Shown here piece by piece: positions 38,522-47,759 of a DNA stretch of 64,000 nucleotides (its first letter is position 1; every line of letters begins with the position of its first letter). The notes beneath the pieces were generated by a model, which did no database searches, had not been told where the DNA came from, and saw only the letters and a program-made list of their open reading frames with translations. The stretch covers positions 131,041-195,040 of the forward strand of contig NZ_JAMDHK010000007.1 of assembly GCF_024721115.1 (NCBI RefSeq), read 5' to 3'. Both the position numbers and the translations under genes were made by a program. This DNA is from Salipiger pentaromativorans. GTDB taxonomy: Bacteria; Pseudomonadota; Alphaproteobacteria; Rhodobacterales; Rhodobacteraceae.

Positions 38522-38839
38522 TCAGACCGGCCGCGAGCGGAACCAGAGATAAAGCGGCAGCCCGCAGCTCACACCGATGAGACAGGTGGCGGGAATCGCC
38601 CAGAGCGCCCCCCAGTTCCGCCGCACCGCCACTTCCGCCAGGATCCACAGCACCAGAACCAGCGCGGAAATCAGCAGATCCCAGGTCAGCCCGGTCACCG
38701 CGGCATTCCCGAACCAGGCATCGACCATGCCGCGCAGCGACCAGCCGGTCTGCGACAGCCAGGTGACCAGCCAGATCATCGGATGCACCGCCCCCCAAAG
38801 CGCCAGCGCCAGCCACAGATGCCGCAGCCGCAGGCTCAT
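38522..38839 (-). CDS. DUF2834-like membrane protein
   Basis: A 105-residue integral membrane protein with three predicted helices (LWLALALWGAVHPMIWLVTWL, LLISALVLVLWILAEVAV, LWAIPATCLIGVSCGLPLYLWF). The WGAVHPM opening and overall size fit DUF2834. Function is unknown. Its ATG overlaps the stop of the small lipoprotein gene (ATGA), so it is the third gene of the argH unit. Confidence 0.8.
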   Translation of the reverse strand: MSLRLRHLWLALALWGAVHPMIWLVTWLSQTGWSLRGMVDAWFGNAAVTGLTWDLLISALVLVLWILAEVAVRRNWGALWAIPATCLIGVSCGLPLYLWFRSRPV

Positions 38840-38982
38840 CGCTTGGCGATCCCGACCTCGGCGGTGCCGGTCACGCTCACGCTGAACCCGGTCTCTGCGG
38901 CCGGCTCCGGACGCACCGGATCGCCATCCGCGCCGCAGCCCGCCAGCAGCGCCACCACCGTCAAAAGCAAAAACGGTCTCAT
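38836..38982 (-). CDS. Very small lipoprotein after argH
   Basis: A 48-residue protein with a full lipoprotein signal ([16 protein letters not shown], lipobox LAGC, Cys16) and a 32-residue mature part. It overlaps the argH stop at its start and the DUF2834 start at its end, both as ATGA, so it is translationally coupled to both. Tiny lipoproteins next to argH/lysA recur in proteobacteria (compare LptM next to lysA in enterobacteria), but homology cannot be claimed from this sequence. Confidence 0.8.
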   Translation of the reverse strand: MRPFLLLTVVALLAGCGADGDPVRPEPAAETGFSVSVTGTAEVGIAKR

Positions 38983-40370
38983 GCCAGGATCTCCTTCCAG
39001 CGCATCACCTGCTCGCGCACCCGCGTGGGCGCCGTGCCGCCATAGCTCAACCGGCTCGCCACCGAGTTGTGCACACCCAGAACATCGTAGATCCCCTCGG
39101 TGATCGAGGCACTCACAGATTGCATCTCGTCCAGAGACAGATCCGGCAGGTCGCAGCCCTTTTTCTCGGCCATCGCCACCAGCGTCCCGGTGACGTGATG
39201 CGCCTCGCGGAAGGGCAGCCCGGTCTCGCGCACCAGCCAGTCGGCCAGATCGGTGGCGGTCGAGAACCCCGCCGAGGCCGCCGCCTCCAGCGCCGCCACA
39301 TTGGCCTGCATGTCCTTGACCATGCCCTCCATCGCCGCCAGCGCCAGCATCAGGTTGTCGGCGGCGTCAAAGACCTGCTCCTTGTCTTCCTGCATGTCCT
39401 TGGAATAGGCCAGCGGCAGCCCTTTCATCACCGTCATCAGCGCCACATTGGCGCCGAAGATCCGGCCGATCTTGGCACGGATCAGCTCGGCGGCGTCGGG
39501 GTTCTTTTTCTGCGGCATGATCGAGGAGCCGGTGGAAAAGCGGTCCGACAGCGCCACGAAACGGAACTGCGCCGAAGACCAGATCACCAGCTCCTCGGCA
39601 AAGCGCGACAGGTGCATGGCACAGATGCTGGCCACGCTCAGGAATTCCAGCGCGAAATCGCGGTCGCTCACCGCGTCGAGCGAGTTGGCGGCGGGTCGGG
39701 CAAAGCCCAGCGCCTCCGCGGTCATGTGCCGGTCGATGGCAAAGCCGGTGCCCGCCAGCGCCGCCGCGCCCAGCGGGCTTTCGTTCATCCGCGCCCGCGC
39801 GTCGCGGCAGCGCGAGAGATCGCGGCCGAACATCTCGACATAGGCCATCATGTGATGGCCCCAGGTCACCGGCTGCGCGGTCTGCAGATGGGTAAAGCCC
39901 GGCATCACCCAATCGGCGCCGGCCTCTGCCTGATCCACAAGCGCGCGCAGAAGCGCCAGCAGACCGCCCTCCATCGCGTCGAACTGATCGCGCACCCAGA
40001 GTTTGAAATCCGTCGCCACCTGATCGTTGCGCGACCGTGCCGTGTGCAGCCGCCCCGCCGGCTCGCCGACGATCTCCTTCAGCCGCGCCTCGACATTCAT
40101 GTGAATGTCCTCCAGCGCGGTGGAAAAGGCGAAGGTCCCGCTGTCGATCTCTGACAGTACCGTGAGCAGACCTTCCCGAATGGTCTCGGCATCGCTATCA
40201 CTGATGATGCCCGTGGCCGCCAGCATGGCGGCATGGGCCCTCGAGCCGGCGATATCCTGCGCCGCGAGCCGCTTGTCGAACCCGATCGAGGCGTTGATCG
40301 CCTCCATGATCGCGTCCGGCCCTGCGGCAAAGCGGCCGCCCCACATCTGGTTCGAGGAGTTATCCGACAT
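38979..40370 (-). CDS. argH: Argininosuccinate lyase
   Basis: A 463-residue member of the fumarase/aspartase superfamily that splits argininosuccinate into arginine and fumarate. The superfamily signature [12 protein letters not shown] is present near residue 280, along with [13 protein letters not shown] at the N-terminus and [12 protein letters not shown]. The ATG at 40370 ([12 protein letters not shown]) is the usual start. It is divergent from a TlpA-type gene with only 22 bases between the start codons. Confidence 0.98.
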   Translation of the reverse strand: MSDNSSNQMWGGRFAAGPDAIMEAINASIGFDKRLAAQDIAGSRAHAAMLAATGIISDSDAETIREGLLTVLSEIDSGTFAFSTALEDIHMNVEARLKEIVGEPAGRLHTARSRNDQVATDFKLWVRDQFDAMEGGLLALLRALVDQAEAGADWVMPGFTHLQTAQPVTWGHHMMAYVEMFGRDLSRCRDARARMNESPLGAAALAGTGFAIDRHMTAEALGFARPAANSLDAVSDRDFALEFLSVASICAMHLSRFAEELVIWSSAQFRFVALSDRFSTGSSIMPQKKNPDAAELIRAKIGRIFGANVALMTVMKGLPLAYSKDMQEDKEQVFDAADNLMLALAAMEGMVKDMQANVAALEAAASAGFSTATDLADWLVRETGLPFREAHHVTGTLVAMAEKKGCDLPDLSLDEMQSVSASITEGIYDVLGVHNSVASRLSYGGTAPTRVREQVMRWKEILA

Positions 40371-40392
40371 GATCGACCTTTCCGGAGGAACA

Positions 40393-40953
40393 ATGAGAAA
40401 TCTGGCGCTTGCGCTCCTCTATACCGCCACTGCGGCGCTTGCAAATCCGGCACAGGCCGACACCGCCGCCGCCGAGGCCGCCCGTACCGGCGAGATGCGC
40501 AAGCTCGGCTTCCATGCCTCCCCGAAACCCGTCGGGAGCAACGATTTCGTCACCTTCGACGGCGCGCCGCTCAACCTGGCCGACTGGAAGGGAAAATGGG
40601 TTCTGGTGAACTTCTGGGCGACCTGGTGCGCCCCCTGCAAGAAAGAGATGCCGACGCTCTCGGCGCTACAGCAGTCCATGGGCGGCGAGAGTTTCGAGGT
40701 GCTCACCATCGCCACCGGCCGCAACCCGCCGCCCGCGATGCAGGAATTCTTCGAGGAAGAGGGCATCGACAACCTGCCGCTGCACCGCGATCCCGGCGCC
40801 GCGCTGGGGCGGCAGATGGGCGTTCTGGCGCTGCCCGTCACCGTGATCCTGAATCCCGAAGGCGAAGAGGTCGCGCGGCTGATGGGCGAGGCCGACTGGG
40901 GCTCGGAAAGCGCCCTCGCGGTGCTGTCGGCCCTCATCGGCCCCGAGGGCTGA
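40393..40953 (+). CDS. tlpA: TlpA-type thiol:disulfide oxidoreductase
   Basis: A 186-residue exported thioredoxin-fold protein. A signal peptide covers about 1-22 ([22 protein letters not shown]), followed by the redox motif WCAPC in [16 protein letters not shown] and a cis-Pro at ALPVTVI. TlpA/ResA proteins keep periplasmic thiols reduced, for example in cytochrome c or oxidase assembly. SD GGAGGA is 4-5 bases upstream. A TlpA-like gene divergent from argH is a recurrent arrangement in alphaproteobacteria. Confidence 0.9.
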   Translation: MRNLALALLYTATAALANPAQADTAAAEAARTGEMRKLGFHASPKPVGSNDFVTFDGAPLNLADWKGKWVLVNFWATWCAPCKKEMPTLSALQQSMGGESFEVLTIATGRNPPPAMQEFFEEEGIDNLPLHRDPGAALGRQMGVLALPVTVILNPEGEEVARLMGEADWGSESALAVLSALIGPEG

Positions 40954-40968
40954 GGCAGACCCGAGACG

Positions 40969-40997
40969 AAAAACGGGGCGGGTCTGACCCCGCCCCG
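40969..40997 (-). terminator. Terminator between convergent genes
   Basis: CGGGGCGGG and CCCGCCCCG form a 9-bp stem with a short loop. On the minus strand the stem is followed by TTTTT, so it terminates the secreted-protein gene at 41056-41604. On the plus strand it lies 16 bases after the tlpA stop and lacks a T-tract. Confidence 0.75.
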
Positions 40998-41055
40998 CGC
41001 ACTCGTTAAAACAACACAGCCGTCCGGCCCCACCGGTTTCCGCCGGGCCGGGCGC

Positions 41056-41604
41056 TCAGCGCAGCGCGATCAGGATACGCCGCGAGCGGGTCTTCTTTCC
41101 GCTGCGGTGGTCCTTGCGCCAGCCCTTCCGGGCGACGCCGAAACGATCCAGCTCCAGCGCACCCGTGGCCACCAGCCCATCGAGCCCCCATTCCTTCCAC
41201 GCCAGCCCCAGCGCGGTTTCCTGAGTCACCCGTTCGCGGGATTCGCGGAACCCGTCGGAATGAACGATGACATAGCTGCACATCCCGAGGGTGCGGGCAC
41301 AACGATACGGCACATAGCGCGTCACCTGCCCTTCGGCAGAGACGCCGCGCACCGTTTCGCCCCGGTCATTTGTGAAGTAGCTGCCCACATAGACCAGGGT
41401 CTCGCCCTTTCCCTCGTAGGTGTCGAACCGGAACAGCCCCGCGTCACGGCCTCTGGCCACATGGCTCAGAAAGCGCCCGCCCTCCTCCTCCATCACCATC
41501 AGCGATCCAGGCGCCATGCGCGCGGTCTGCCAAGCGATCTCGGCTGGAAGCGGCGTGGCGGTCAGACCGGCCAGCAAGGCAAGGATTTGGGCGCGCATCC
41601 GCAT
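41056..41604 (-). CDS. Exported protein, function unknown
   Basis: A 182-residue protein with a signal peptide (about 1-21, MRMRAQILALLAGLTATPLPA). The mature part is beta-rich (GGRFLSHVARGRDAGLFRFDTYEG, ETLVYVGSYFTND), with two Cys in RCARTLGMCSYV and a basic C-terminus (KDHRSGKKTRSRRILIALR). No known domain is recognised. It has its own terminator and is flanked by long spacers, so it is monocistronic. Confidence 0.78.
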   Translation of the reverse strand: MRMRAQILALLAGLTATPLPAEIAWQTARMAPGSLMVMEEEGGRFLSHVARGRDAGLFRFDTYEGKGETLVYVGSYFTNDRGETVRGVSAEGQVTRYVPYRCARTLGMCSYVIVHSDGFRESRERVTQETALGLAWKEWGLDGLVATGALELDRFGVARKGWRKDHRSGKKTRSRRILIALR

Positions 41605-41837
41605 ACGGCTCCGGTTCAGCGGCCCCCACCGCTAACCGACCCTTTGCGAAAACCCCGGCAAGACGCAAGCACGCGCCGCAATTCCGCCACAAACCGCAGC
41701 GGCCGACGGACAATGCCGCCGGCCGCCTTGAAACTTCACACTCAAACCGAACAATCGCGCCCTGAAATTGCCTCAATCGAAGCGATCAGGCGCGCGCTCC
41801 CGAGCAGGACGATTCGCCTGCCCGGAAACCCGGAAAC

Positions 41838-42890
41838 TCATTCCGCCAGAACCTCGCCCGAGGGGCGCGGAGTTGCAGCGGTTTCGGCGGGCAGGATGGG
41901 ATAGACCACATCCGGCACCTCGCCGGTCAGCGCATCGAGGAAGGCCACGATGTTATCGACCTCTTCGCCGCTCAGCTCGGCACCGAGCTGCGAGCTGGCC
42001 ATGATCTCGACGGCGGTCCGCAGATCCCACACCTTGCCGGAATGGAAATAGGGCGCGGTCACCGCGATGTTGCGCAGCGGCGCGGCGCGGAAGACATATT
42101 CGTCATCCACCGTTTCGGTCACCGCAAAGCGGCCCTTGTCGCCTTCGGGCAAAACATCGGCGCCCGGCTTCTCGATCAGCCCGAACGGATAATAGCTGTG
42201 GCCGCCGACATTGATGCCGTTGTGGCAGGACGCACAGCCCGCGTCGATGAAGGTCTGCAACCCGGCAATCTGCTGCTCGCTCATCGCCGCATCGTTGCCG
42301 TTCAGCCAGGCGTCGAAAGGCGCGGGGGTCAACAGCGTGGCCTCATAGGCCTCGATCGCCTTGGCGAAATTGTCGAAGGTGACCGGGTCGGCCTCCTGCG
42401 GGAACGAGGCCCGGAACCACGTCTGATATTGCGGCATCGAGTTCAGCGTGGCGATGACGTTCTCCGGCGTGTTGGCCATTTCGACCCCCGCCTGCACCGG
42501 CCCCTTGGCCTGCTCGGCAAGGTCGGCGGCACGGCCATCCCAGAACTGCGCCTCGTTGAACACGGCGTTCAGCACCGTGGGCGCGTTGCGCGGCCCTTTC
42601 TGCCAGCCGTGACCGATGGAGGTTTCGAGGTTGTCGTCGCCGCCGGTCGCGAGGTTGTGGCATGAGTTGCACGAAAACACCCCCGAGGCGGACATGCGCG
42701 GATCGAAGAACAGCGCCTTGCCCAGCGCGATCTTCTCGTCGGTGATCGGGTTGTCGCTGACGGCGGGAGTCGTCGAGGGCAGCGGCGAAAAGAGATCGAG
42801 CGCGTCAGCGCGCAGATCCTGCGCGGCGGCGGTCTGGGCACCGAGGATAAGAGCGAGAGCCGTGACCGAAAGCGTCTGTTTGGGGAACAT
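41838..42890 (-). CDS. Diheme cytochrome c peroxidase
   Basis: A 350-residue periplasmic protein of the CcpA/MauG family with a signal peptide (1-23, ending AAAQ). Two heme-binding motifs are seen: CNSCH (Cys74-His78) and CASCH (Cys219-His223). The region between includes NAPTVLNAVFNEAQFWDGRA, typical of the family. It reduces hydrogen peroxide with electrons from cytochrome c. No mauG-type neighbours were found, so a simple peroxidase is most likely. An Irr-like box overlaps its promoter region. Confidence 0.93.
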   Translation of the reverse strand: MFPKQTLSVTALALILGAQTAAAQDLRADALDLFSPLPSTTPAVSDNPITDEKIALGKALFFDPRMSASGVFSCNSCHNLATGGDDNLETSIGHGWQKGPRNAPTVLNAVFNEAQFWDGRAADLAEQAKGPVQAGVEMANTPENVIATLNSMPQYQTWFRASFPQEADPVTFDNFAKAIEAYEATLLTPAPFDAWLNGNDAAMSEQQIAGLQTFIDAGCASCHNGINVGGHSYYPFGLIEKPGADVLPEGDKGRFAVTETVDDEYVFRAAPLRNIAVTAPYFHSGKVWDLRTAVEIMASSQLGAELSGEEVDNIVAFLDALTGEVPDVVYPILPAETAATPRPSGEVLAE

Positions 42891-42930
42891 GCTTGTCTCC
42901 GTTGGGTCCGATGGGCGTCGCGCGTGTCGT

Positions 42931-42947
42931 TTTAGAATTGTTATAGA
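42931..42947 (-). promoter_or_regulatory. Candidate Irr box upstream of the peroxidase gene
   Basis: TTTAGAA-TTG-TTATAGA has one perfect half-site of the Irr ICE motif (TTTAGAA-N3-TTCTAAA) and five of seven matches in the other. On the minus strand it covers TATAAC, a possible -10, about 50 bases before the peroxidase ATG. Irr represses heme-using genes under iron limitation in alphaproteobacteria, so control of a heme peroxidase would make sense. An irr gene is not in this window. Confidence 0.5.
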
Positions 42948-43169
42948 TCGGGACCTCGCGAATCCTTGATCCACCGCAAGCCCGGGGTCGCAGAATAGCG
43001 CGTAGAGGGCCCCGAGCGCCGGAGAGCACCCCCAGAAAAACTCATTTTTGTTAAATTACATCAAATTATTAACGATCCATCTCGACCGTTTCCAAAGCCC
43101 TTCCGGAAGGCAAAGGCAGGTCTTGCGGCCTCCTGTGACGTGACGGAAGACGGACAGAAATTTGTGGGA

Positions 43170-44099
43170 TCAGCGACAGTAGGATCCGCTGCGGTAGCGC
43201 GCGGTATCAAAGTGGAAATGGTCTTCGTGATAGCCATCGGAGCCCGGGCCCAGAACCGTCCCGAAGGTGCCGCAGGCAGCGCTGTGCATCTTGCGCAGGG
43301 CGCGGCCCTTGCCGCCCTGTCCCCAGTCCCGCAGCACGCTCATTTCGCTGCCGTCCCTCAGCCGGATCGCCGCGATGTCGATGGCACGGCCCTTGCCGTG
43401 CTCGCTGACCTTGGCGCCGGGCTGGTTGTTGCGCGTGCGGCAGGCGTAATGCGCCGCGACCCGCAGCCCGGACACCCCGCCGCCCTGGGTGCCGACCGCC
43501 GGCTTCACCGCGCGGTTGACCCATTGCTTGAGCGCCTTGGCGGTGGTGCAGTCCATCACCGCCTGCTGGCTGAGCGCCACCCCCGAAACCGAGCGCAGCC
43601 TGACCGCGTCGCTGACGCCGCAGGCCGCGATCTTTCCGGGCACATAGCCGATGGCCTCACCCTGAAGATCCACATCGCCGCAAACCGCGCCGCGCGCCCG
43701 TTCGCGGCGCTTGGCCATCACCCGCTCGACCATGGACTCCGGCCGCAGCAACGGGCGCAGCGACAGGCCGATGGCCTGCGGCGACCGCGCTGCGAATGCC
43801 TGCGACCGGGCAATCGACAGCGCCGCCTCTTCGGGCACGAACCCGGGCACGCCCGCCGCTTTCAGTTCCTGTGCGAGATTCCGGTGCAGCAGCGCTTCAA
43901 GCGCCGCAGGCCGTGCGACGGGTCGGCGCTGCGTGACAAGTGCCGGGCTCTCTTCCGGGTCAAGGGCGGCCTGCTCGGGCCCCGGCGGCACGATCGCTTC
44001 GAGAAGGCGCAGAGGCGGGCGCGGTGACGTTTCGGGCGCACCGGCGAGACTCTGGGTCGCAAGGACCGCCGCCAGTACCAAACCCCACATCACTCGCAT
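43170..44099 (-). CDS. Extensin-like family protein
   Basis: A 309-residue exported protein with a signal peptide (about 1-20) and a Pro/Ala-rich middle. The extensin-like C-terminal domain covers about 130-309, with the Cys residues AVCGD, AACGV, MDCTTA, YACRTR, AACGT, the EHGKGRAIDI and EDHFHFD motifs of a metal-binding peptidase-like fold, and a terminal SYCR. The function in bacteria is not well known; a cell-wall role is likely. ATG 44099 is chosen; a GTG two codons earlier overlaps the tyrA stop as GTGA and is also possible. Last gene of hisC-tyrA-extensin. Confidence 0.87.
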   Translation of the reverse strand: MRVMWGLVLAAVLATQSLAGAPETSPRPPLRLLEAIVPPGPEQAALDPEESPALVTQRRPVARPAALEALLHRNLAQELKAAGVPGFVPEEAALSIARSQAFAARSPQAIGLSLRPLLRPESMVERVMAKRRERARGAVCGDVDLQGEAIGYVPGKIAACGVSDAVRLRSVSGVALSQQAVMDCTTAKALKQWVNRAVKPAVGTQGGGVSGLRVAAHYACRTRNNQPGAKVSEHGKGRAIDIAAIRLRDGSEMSVLRDWGQGGKGRALRKMHSAACGTFGTVLGPGSDGYHEDHFHFDTARYRSGSYCR

Positions 44100-44101
44100 C
44101 G

Positions 44102-45013
44102 TCACTCTGCCTTCTTGATCCGTCCGAAATCCGGGGCATCGGTGTCTTGCCCCGCCTGCAGGATACCACGACGGATTTCCCGTGTGTGGGTGAAATAATC
44201 GAACAGCGTATCACCATCGCCGGTGCGGATCGCCCGTTGCAGCGCGAACAGCTCTTCGGTGAAGCGCCCGAGGATCTCCAGCGCGGCGTCCTTGTTGGTC
44301 AGGAAGACGTCGCGCCACATGGTCGGGTCGGAGGCCGCGATCCGGGTGAAGTCGCGGAAACCGGCGGCGGAGAACTTGATCACTTCCTGGTCCGAAACGC
44401 GGCGCAGATCGTCCGCCACACCCACCATCGTATAGGCGATAAGATGGGGAACGTGGCTCACGACCGCGCAGACCAGATCGTGGTGTTCGACCTCCATGCG
44501 CTCGGTATTGGCGCCCAGCGCCCGCCAGAACGCTTCCAGCCGTTCGGTCGCCTCTTCGCGCGCGCCATGGGGTACGATCAGGCACCAGCGGTTGTCGTAG
44601 AGCTGCGCAAACCCCGCCTCGGGGCCGGAATGCTCGGTGCCGGCCATGGGGTGGGCGGGCACGAAATCGACGCCTTCCGGGATATGCGGCCCCACCGCCT
44701 CGATCACCGCCTTTTTCACCGAGCCCACATCGGTCACGGTGCAGCCTGGTTTCAGATGCGGCGCGATGGCCTCGGCCACCCGGCCCATGGCACCCACCGG
44801 CACGGCAAGCACCACCAGATCGGCATCCTTCACCGCCTCTTCGGCGCTGTCGCAAACGGTGTCGCAAAGCCCGATGCGGCGCGCGGTGTCGCGGGTTTCC
44901 GCGCTGCGCGCATAGCCGGTGACATGCGCTTCCATGCCCGCGCGTTTCATCGCCCAGAACATCGACGAGGCGATCAGCCCCAGCCCGATCAGCGCAACCC
45001 GTTGGTAGCTCAT
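44102..45013 (-). CDS. tyrA: Prephenate/arogenate dehydrogenase
   Basis: A 303-residue enzyme with an N-terminal Rossmann domain ([12 protein letters not shown]) and a C-terminal helical dimerisation domain. It catalyses NAD-dependent oxidative decarboxylation of prephenate or arogenate for tyrosine synthesis. The conserved [12 protein letters not shown] motif is present. Its ATG overlaps the hisC stop by 4 bases. Coupling with hisC fits the use of HisC-type aminotransferases in aromatic amino-acid synthesis in many proteobacteria. Which substrate it prefers cannot be told from sequence here. Confidence 0.94.
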   Translation of the reverse strand: MSYQRVALIGLGLIASSMFWAMKRAGMEAHVTGYARSAETRDTARRIGLCDTVCDSAEEAVKDADLVVLAVPVGAMGRVAEAIAPHLKPGCTVTDVGSVKKAVIEAVGPHIPEGVDFVPAHPMAGTEHSGPEAGFAQLYDNRWCLIVPHGAREEATERLEAFWRALGANTERMEVEHHDLVCAVVSHVPHLIAYTMVGVADDLRRVSDQEVIKFSAAGFRDFTRIAASDPTMWRDVFLTNKDAALEILGRFTEELFALQRAIRTGDGDTLFDYFTHTREIRRGILQAGQDTDAPDFGRIKKAE

Positions 45014-46095
45014 CGCTCTCCCGCCTTGAACAGACCGATGCAATGCGCCACGCGGCGGCAGGAGGCCTCGTCCCCCACGGTGATGCGCAGCGCGGCGGGC
45101 AGCTTGTAGCCGGTCACCCGGCGCACCAGAATGCCCTGCGACTGAAGATAGGTGTCGCAGGCGCCGGCCTCGTCGGCATCGCCAAACCGCGCCAGCACGA
45201 AATTCGCGGTGGAGGCGTCGGAGGGCACACCGTGTTCGGCCAGCGCCTCGGCGAGCCAGGCCCGCAGGCGGCTGTTTTCCTCGCGGCTCTTTTCCACATA
45301 GGCAGTGTCGCGGATCGCCGCCTCGGCGGCGGCCAGCGCCACGGTGGACAGGTTGAAGGGCTGGCGGATGCGGGTCAGCACGTCGATGATTTCTTTCGGC
45401 CCGTAGCCCCAGCCGACGCGCATGCCGCCCAGCCCGTAGAGCTTGGAGAAGGTGCGGGTCATGAAGACATTGTCCCGCGCCTCGACCAGACGGGCACCAC
45501 CGTCGTAGCCCTCGACATATTCCGCATAGGCACCGTCGAGTACGAGGATCGCCTGCGGCGGAATGTTGGCCGCCAGGCGCTCGATCTCGGCCATGCCGAT
45601 CATCGTGCCGGTTGGGTTGTTGGGATTGGCGATGAAGACGAGCCTGGTGCGTTCGTTGCAGGCGGCGAGGATGTGGTCCACGCAGACCACGCGCTCGCGC
45701 TCGGCGACCTCGATGGGCGTCGCGCCGACCGCATGGGCCAGCAGGCGATACATGGCAAAGCCGTGTTCGGTGTGGATCACCTCGTCGCCGGGGCCCGCAT
45801 AGGCCTGGCAGAGAAACTGTAGCACCTCGTCGGAACCCACGCCGCAGATGATCCGCCCGGCAGCGAGGCCGTGCACCCCGGCGATTGCCTCGCGCAGCGC
45901 CGCATGGTCGGTGGAGGGGTAGCGATGCATCTCATGCACCGCGCGGCGCACCGCTTCCTGCGCCGCGGGGGACGGGCCGAACGGGTTCTCGTTCGAGCTG
46001 AGCTTGATGACGTTGGACACGCCCTCGACGTTCGACTTCCCGCCCACATAGAGCGCGATTTCCATGATGCCGGGCTGCGGTTCGATACCAGCCAT
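45010..46095 (-). CDS. hisC: Histidinol-phosphate aminotransferase
   Basis: A 361-residue fold-type I PLP enzyme. Conserved parts are [19 protein letters not shown], the PLP Lys in [15 protein letters not shown], and R-binding residues near the C-terminus (LRITVG). It converts imidazole acetol phosphate to histidinol phosphate and in this context (overlapping tyrA) may also act on aromatic keto acids. Upstream lie two strong palindromes. Confidence 0.95.
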   Translation of the reverse strand: MAGIEPQPGIMEIALYVGGKSNVEGVSNVIKLSSNENPFGPSPAAQEAVRRAVHEMHRYPSTDHAALREAIAGVHGLAAGRIICGVGSDEVLQFLCQAYAGPGDEVIHTEHGFAMYRLLAHAVGATPIEVAERERVVCVDHILAACNERTRLVFIANPNNPTGTMIGMAEIERLAANIPPQAILVLDGAYAEYVEGYDGGARLVEARDNVFMTRTFSKLYGLGGMRVGWGYGPKEIIDVLTRIRQPFNLSTVALAAAEAAIRDTAYVEKSREENSRLRAWLAEALAEHGVPSDASTANFVLARFGDADEAGACDTYLQSQGILVRRVTGYKLPAALRITVGDEASCRRVAHCIGLFKAGER

Positions 46096-46179
46096 GATGC
46101 CACCCTCAAAAATGTGCCGGGCCGTTCTAGCTTGCGGGCGCGGCCAAGACCAGCCTTGTCCGGCGCAAGGCCGGGATGC

Positions 46180-46203
46180 GAGAAAATTCGGACGAATTTT
46201 CTC
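46180..46203. repeat. Palindrome with ATTCG..CGAAT core, copy 2
   Basis: GAGAAAATTCG and CGAATTTTCTC form a perfect 11-bp inverted repeat with a 2-base GA spacer, as in the 25931 copy. It lies between hisC and the homospermidine synthase gene. Confidence 0.72.
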
Positions 46204-46217
46204 CGGTCGATGTCCTG

Positions 46218-46250
46218 CTCTAAGGATTTTCGTGACGAAAATCCTTAGAG
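46218..46250. repeat. Palindrome with TTTTCG..CGAAAA core, copy 3
   Basis: CTCTAAGGATTTTCG and CGAAAATCCTTAGAG form a perfect 15-bp stem with a 3-base TGA loop. It ends 9 bases before the homospermidine synthase stop codon. It may act as a terminator-like or mRNA-stabilising structure, but there is no T-tract after the stem. Confidence 0.75.
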
Positions 46251-46259
46251 CGCGGGCCG

Positions 46260-47681
46260 TCAGGTCGCCAGAACGTTGCGGAAGGCCCAGGGCTCGCTCT
46301 CGTCGATGTCCTCGGGGAAATGTTCCCAGCGGTCCTGCAACGGCGTCCAGTCGGTGTAATGCGCCTCGACCGGGCCGAGATAGGGTTTCTGCACCTCGAG
46401 ACAGCGGGCATGATCCATCTCGTCGGTCTCGACGATCCCGGCCTCGGGGTTCTCCAGCGCCCAGACCATGCCCGCAAGCACGGCGCTCGTGACCTGAAGC
46501 CCGGTGGCGTTCTGATAAGGCGCCAGATCGCGGGTCTCGTCATTGGACAGGCGCGAGCCATACCAGAGCGCGTTCTTCTCGTGCCCGTAAAGCAGCACAC
46601 CCAGCTCGTCGATGCCCTCGACGATCTCGTCCACGTCGAGAATGTGATGCTGCGTCTGCTGCCGGCCCGATCCGAACATCTCGTGCAGGCTGAGTACCGC
46701 GTCGTCGCAGGGGTGATAGGCGTAGTGGCAGGTGGGCCGGAACTCAGGCCCGCTGGCAGGACCCACGGTGTAGTAATCCGAGATCGAAATCGCCTCGTTA
46801 TGGGTCACCAGGAAGCCGAACTGCGGACCCGGGGTCGGGCACCAGGTGTGCACGCGGGTGATGGCGCCGGGACGCTCCAGCCAGATCCCCGCCTGACAGC
46901 CGCTGTCGTAGCTGTGGCCGTTCTCCGGGAACCAGCGCTCATGCGTGCCCCAGCCCAGTTCGGCGGGCTGGAACCCCTCGGCGATGAACCCCTCGACCGA
47001 CCAGGTGTTCACGAAGACATTGCGCGGACGCGGCTGGCGGCGAGCCTGGGTATCGCGCTCGGCGATATGCACCCCCTTTACGCCCAGCTCCCTCATCAGC
47101 CTTGCCCAGCCGGCACGATCCGCCGGGGCCTCCGCCTCGCGACCCGTGTCTCTGGCAAGCGTCAGCAGCGCCTCTTTCACGAACCAGCTCACCATGCCCG
47201 GGTTGGCGCCGCAGCAGCTCACCGCCGTCGTGCCGCCGGGATTGGCCGCCTTCTCGTCGCGCACCTTCTGGCGCAGCGCGTAATTGGTGCGGTCGGCGTT
47301 GTCCTGGGTGTCGAAATAGAACCCCGCCCAGGGCTCGACCACGGTGTCGATATAAAGCACGCCGATCTCGCGGCAGAAGGTCATGATGTCGAGCGACGAG
47401 GTATCGACCGAGAGGTTCACGCAGAACCCGTTGCCCCCGGAAAACAGCCTGCCCAGAACCTCGCGGTAATTCTCCGGGGTCAGCGAGACCTGCAGGTGGT
47501 TCAGCTTGTGCTGGCGCAGGAAATTGGCCTGACGCGCATCCGGTTCGATCACCGTGAACTTGTCGGCGTCGTAATCGAAATGCCGCTCGATCAGAGGCCA
47601 GGTCCCCTTGCCGATCGACCCGAAGCCGATCATCACGATGGGGCCGTCGATGCGGCCGTAGACGGGGTACTCTTGTGCCAT
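46260..47681 (-). CDS. hss: Homospermidine synthase
   Basis: A 473-residue NAD-dependent enzyme that makes sym-homospermidine from putrescine, the main triamine of many alphaproteobacteria. The N-terminal Rossmann motif is IGFGSIGKG; conserved segments include [21 protein letters not shown] and [18 protein letters not shown]. Length is normal for bacterial HSS. It is preceded by pncB on the same strand with a 78-base gap and its own plausible SD (GGAGGGATGACGC). Confidence 0.95.
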   Translation of the reverse strand: MAQEYPVYGRIDGPIVMIGFGSIGKGTWPLIERHFDYDADKFTVIEPDARQANFLRQHKLNHLQVSLTPENYREVLGRLFSGGNGFCVNLSVDTSSLDIMTFCREIGVLYIDTVVEPWAGFYFDTQDNADRTNYALRQKVRDEKAANPGGTTAVSCCGANPGMVSWFVKEALLTLARDTGREAEAPADRAGWARLMRELGVKGVHIAERDTQARRQPRPRNVFVNTWSVEGFIAEGFQPAELGWGTHERWFPENGHSYDSGCQAGIWLERPGAITRVHTWCPTPGPQFGFLVTHNEAISISDYYTVGPASGPEFRPTCHYAYHPCDDAVLSLHEMFGSGRQQTQHHILDVDEIVEGIDELGVLLYGHEKNALWYGSRLSNDETRDLAPYQNATGLQVTSAVLAGMVWALENPEAGIVETDEMDHARCLEVQKPYLGPVEAHYTDWTPLQDRWEHFPEDIDESEPWAFRNVLAT

Positions 47682-47759
47682 GCGTCATCCCTCCTGAAGA
47701 GCCGGTGGCGCGCCTCTAGGGCACCCTCCCCGGGGTTGCAACCAGCAAGCCGCCTGCAC

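Noticed and set aside
43030-43085. AT-rich stretch upstream of the peroxidase gene as an FNR-type site
   Set aside because: TTGTTAAATTACATCAAATT-like sequence does not fit the TTGAT-N4-ATCAA dyad; no supportable operator.
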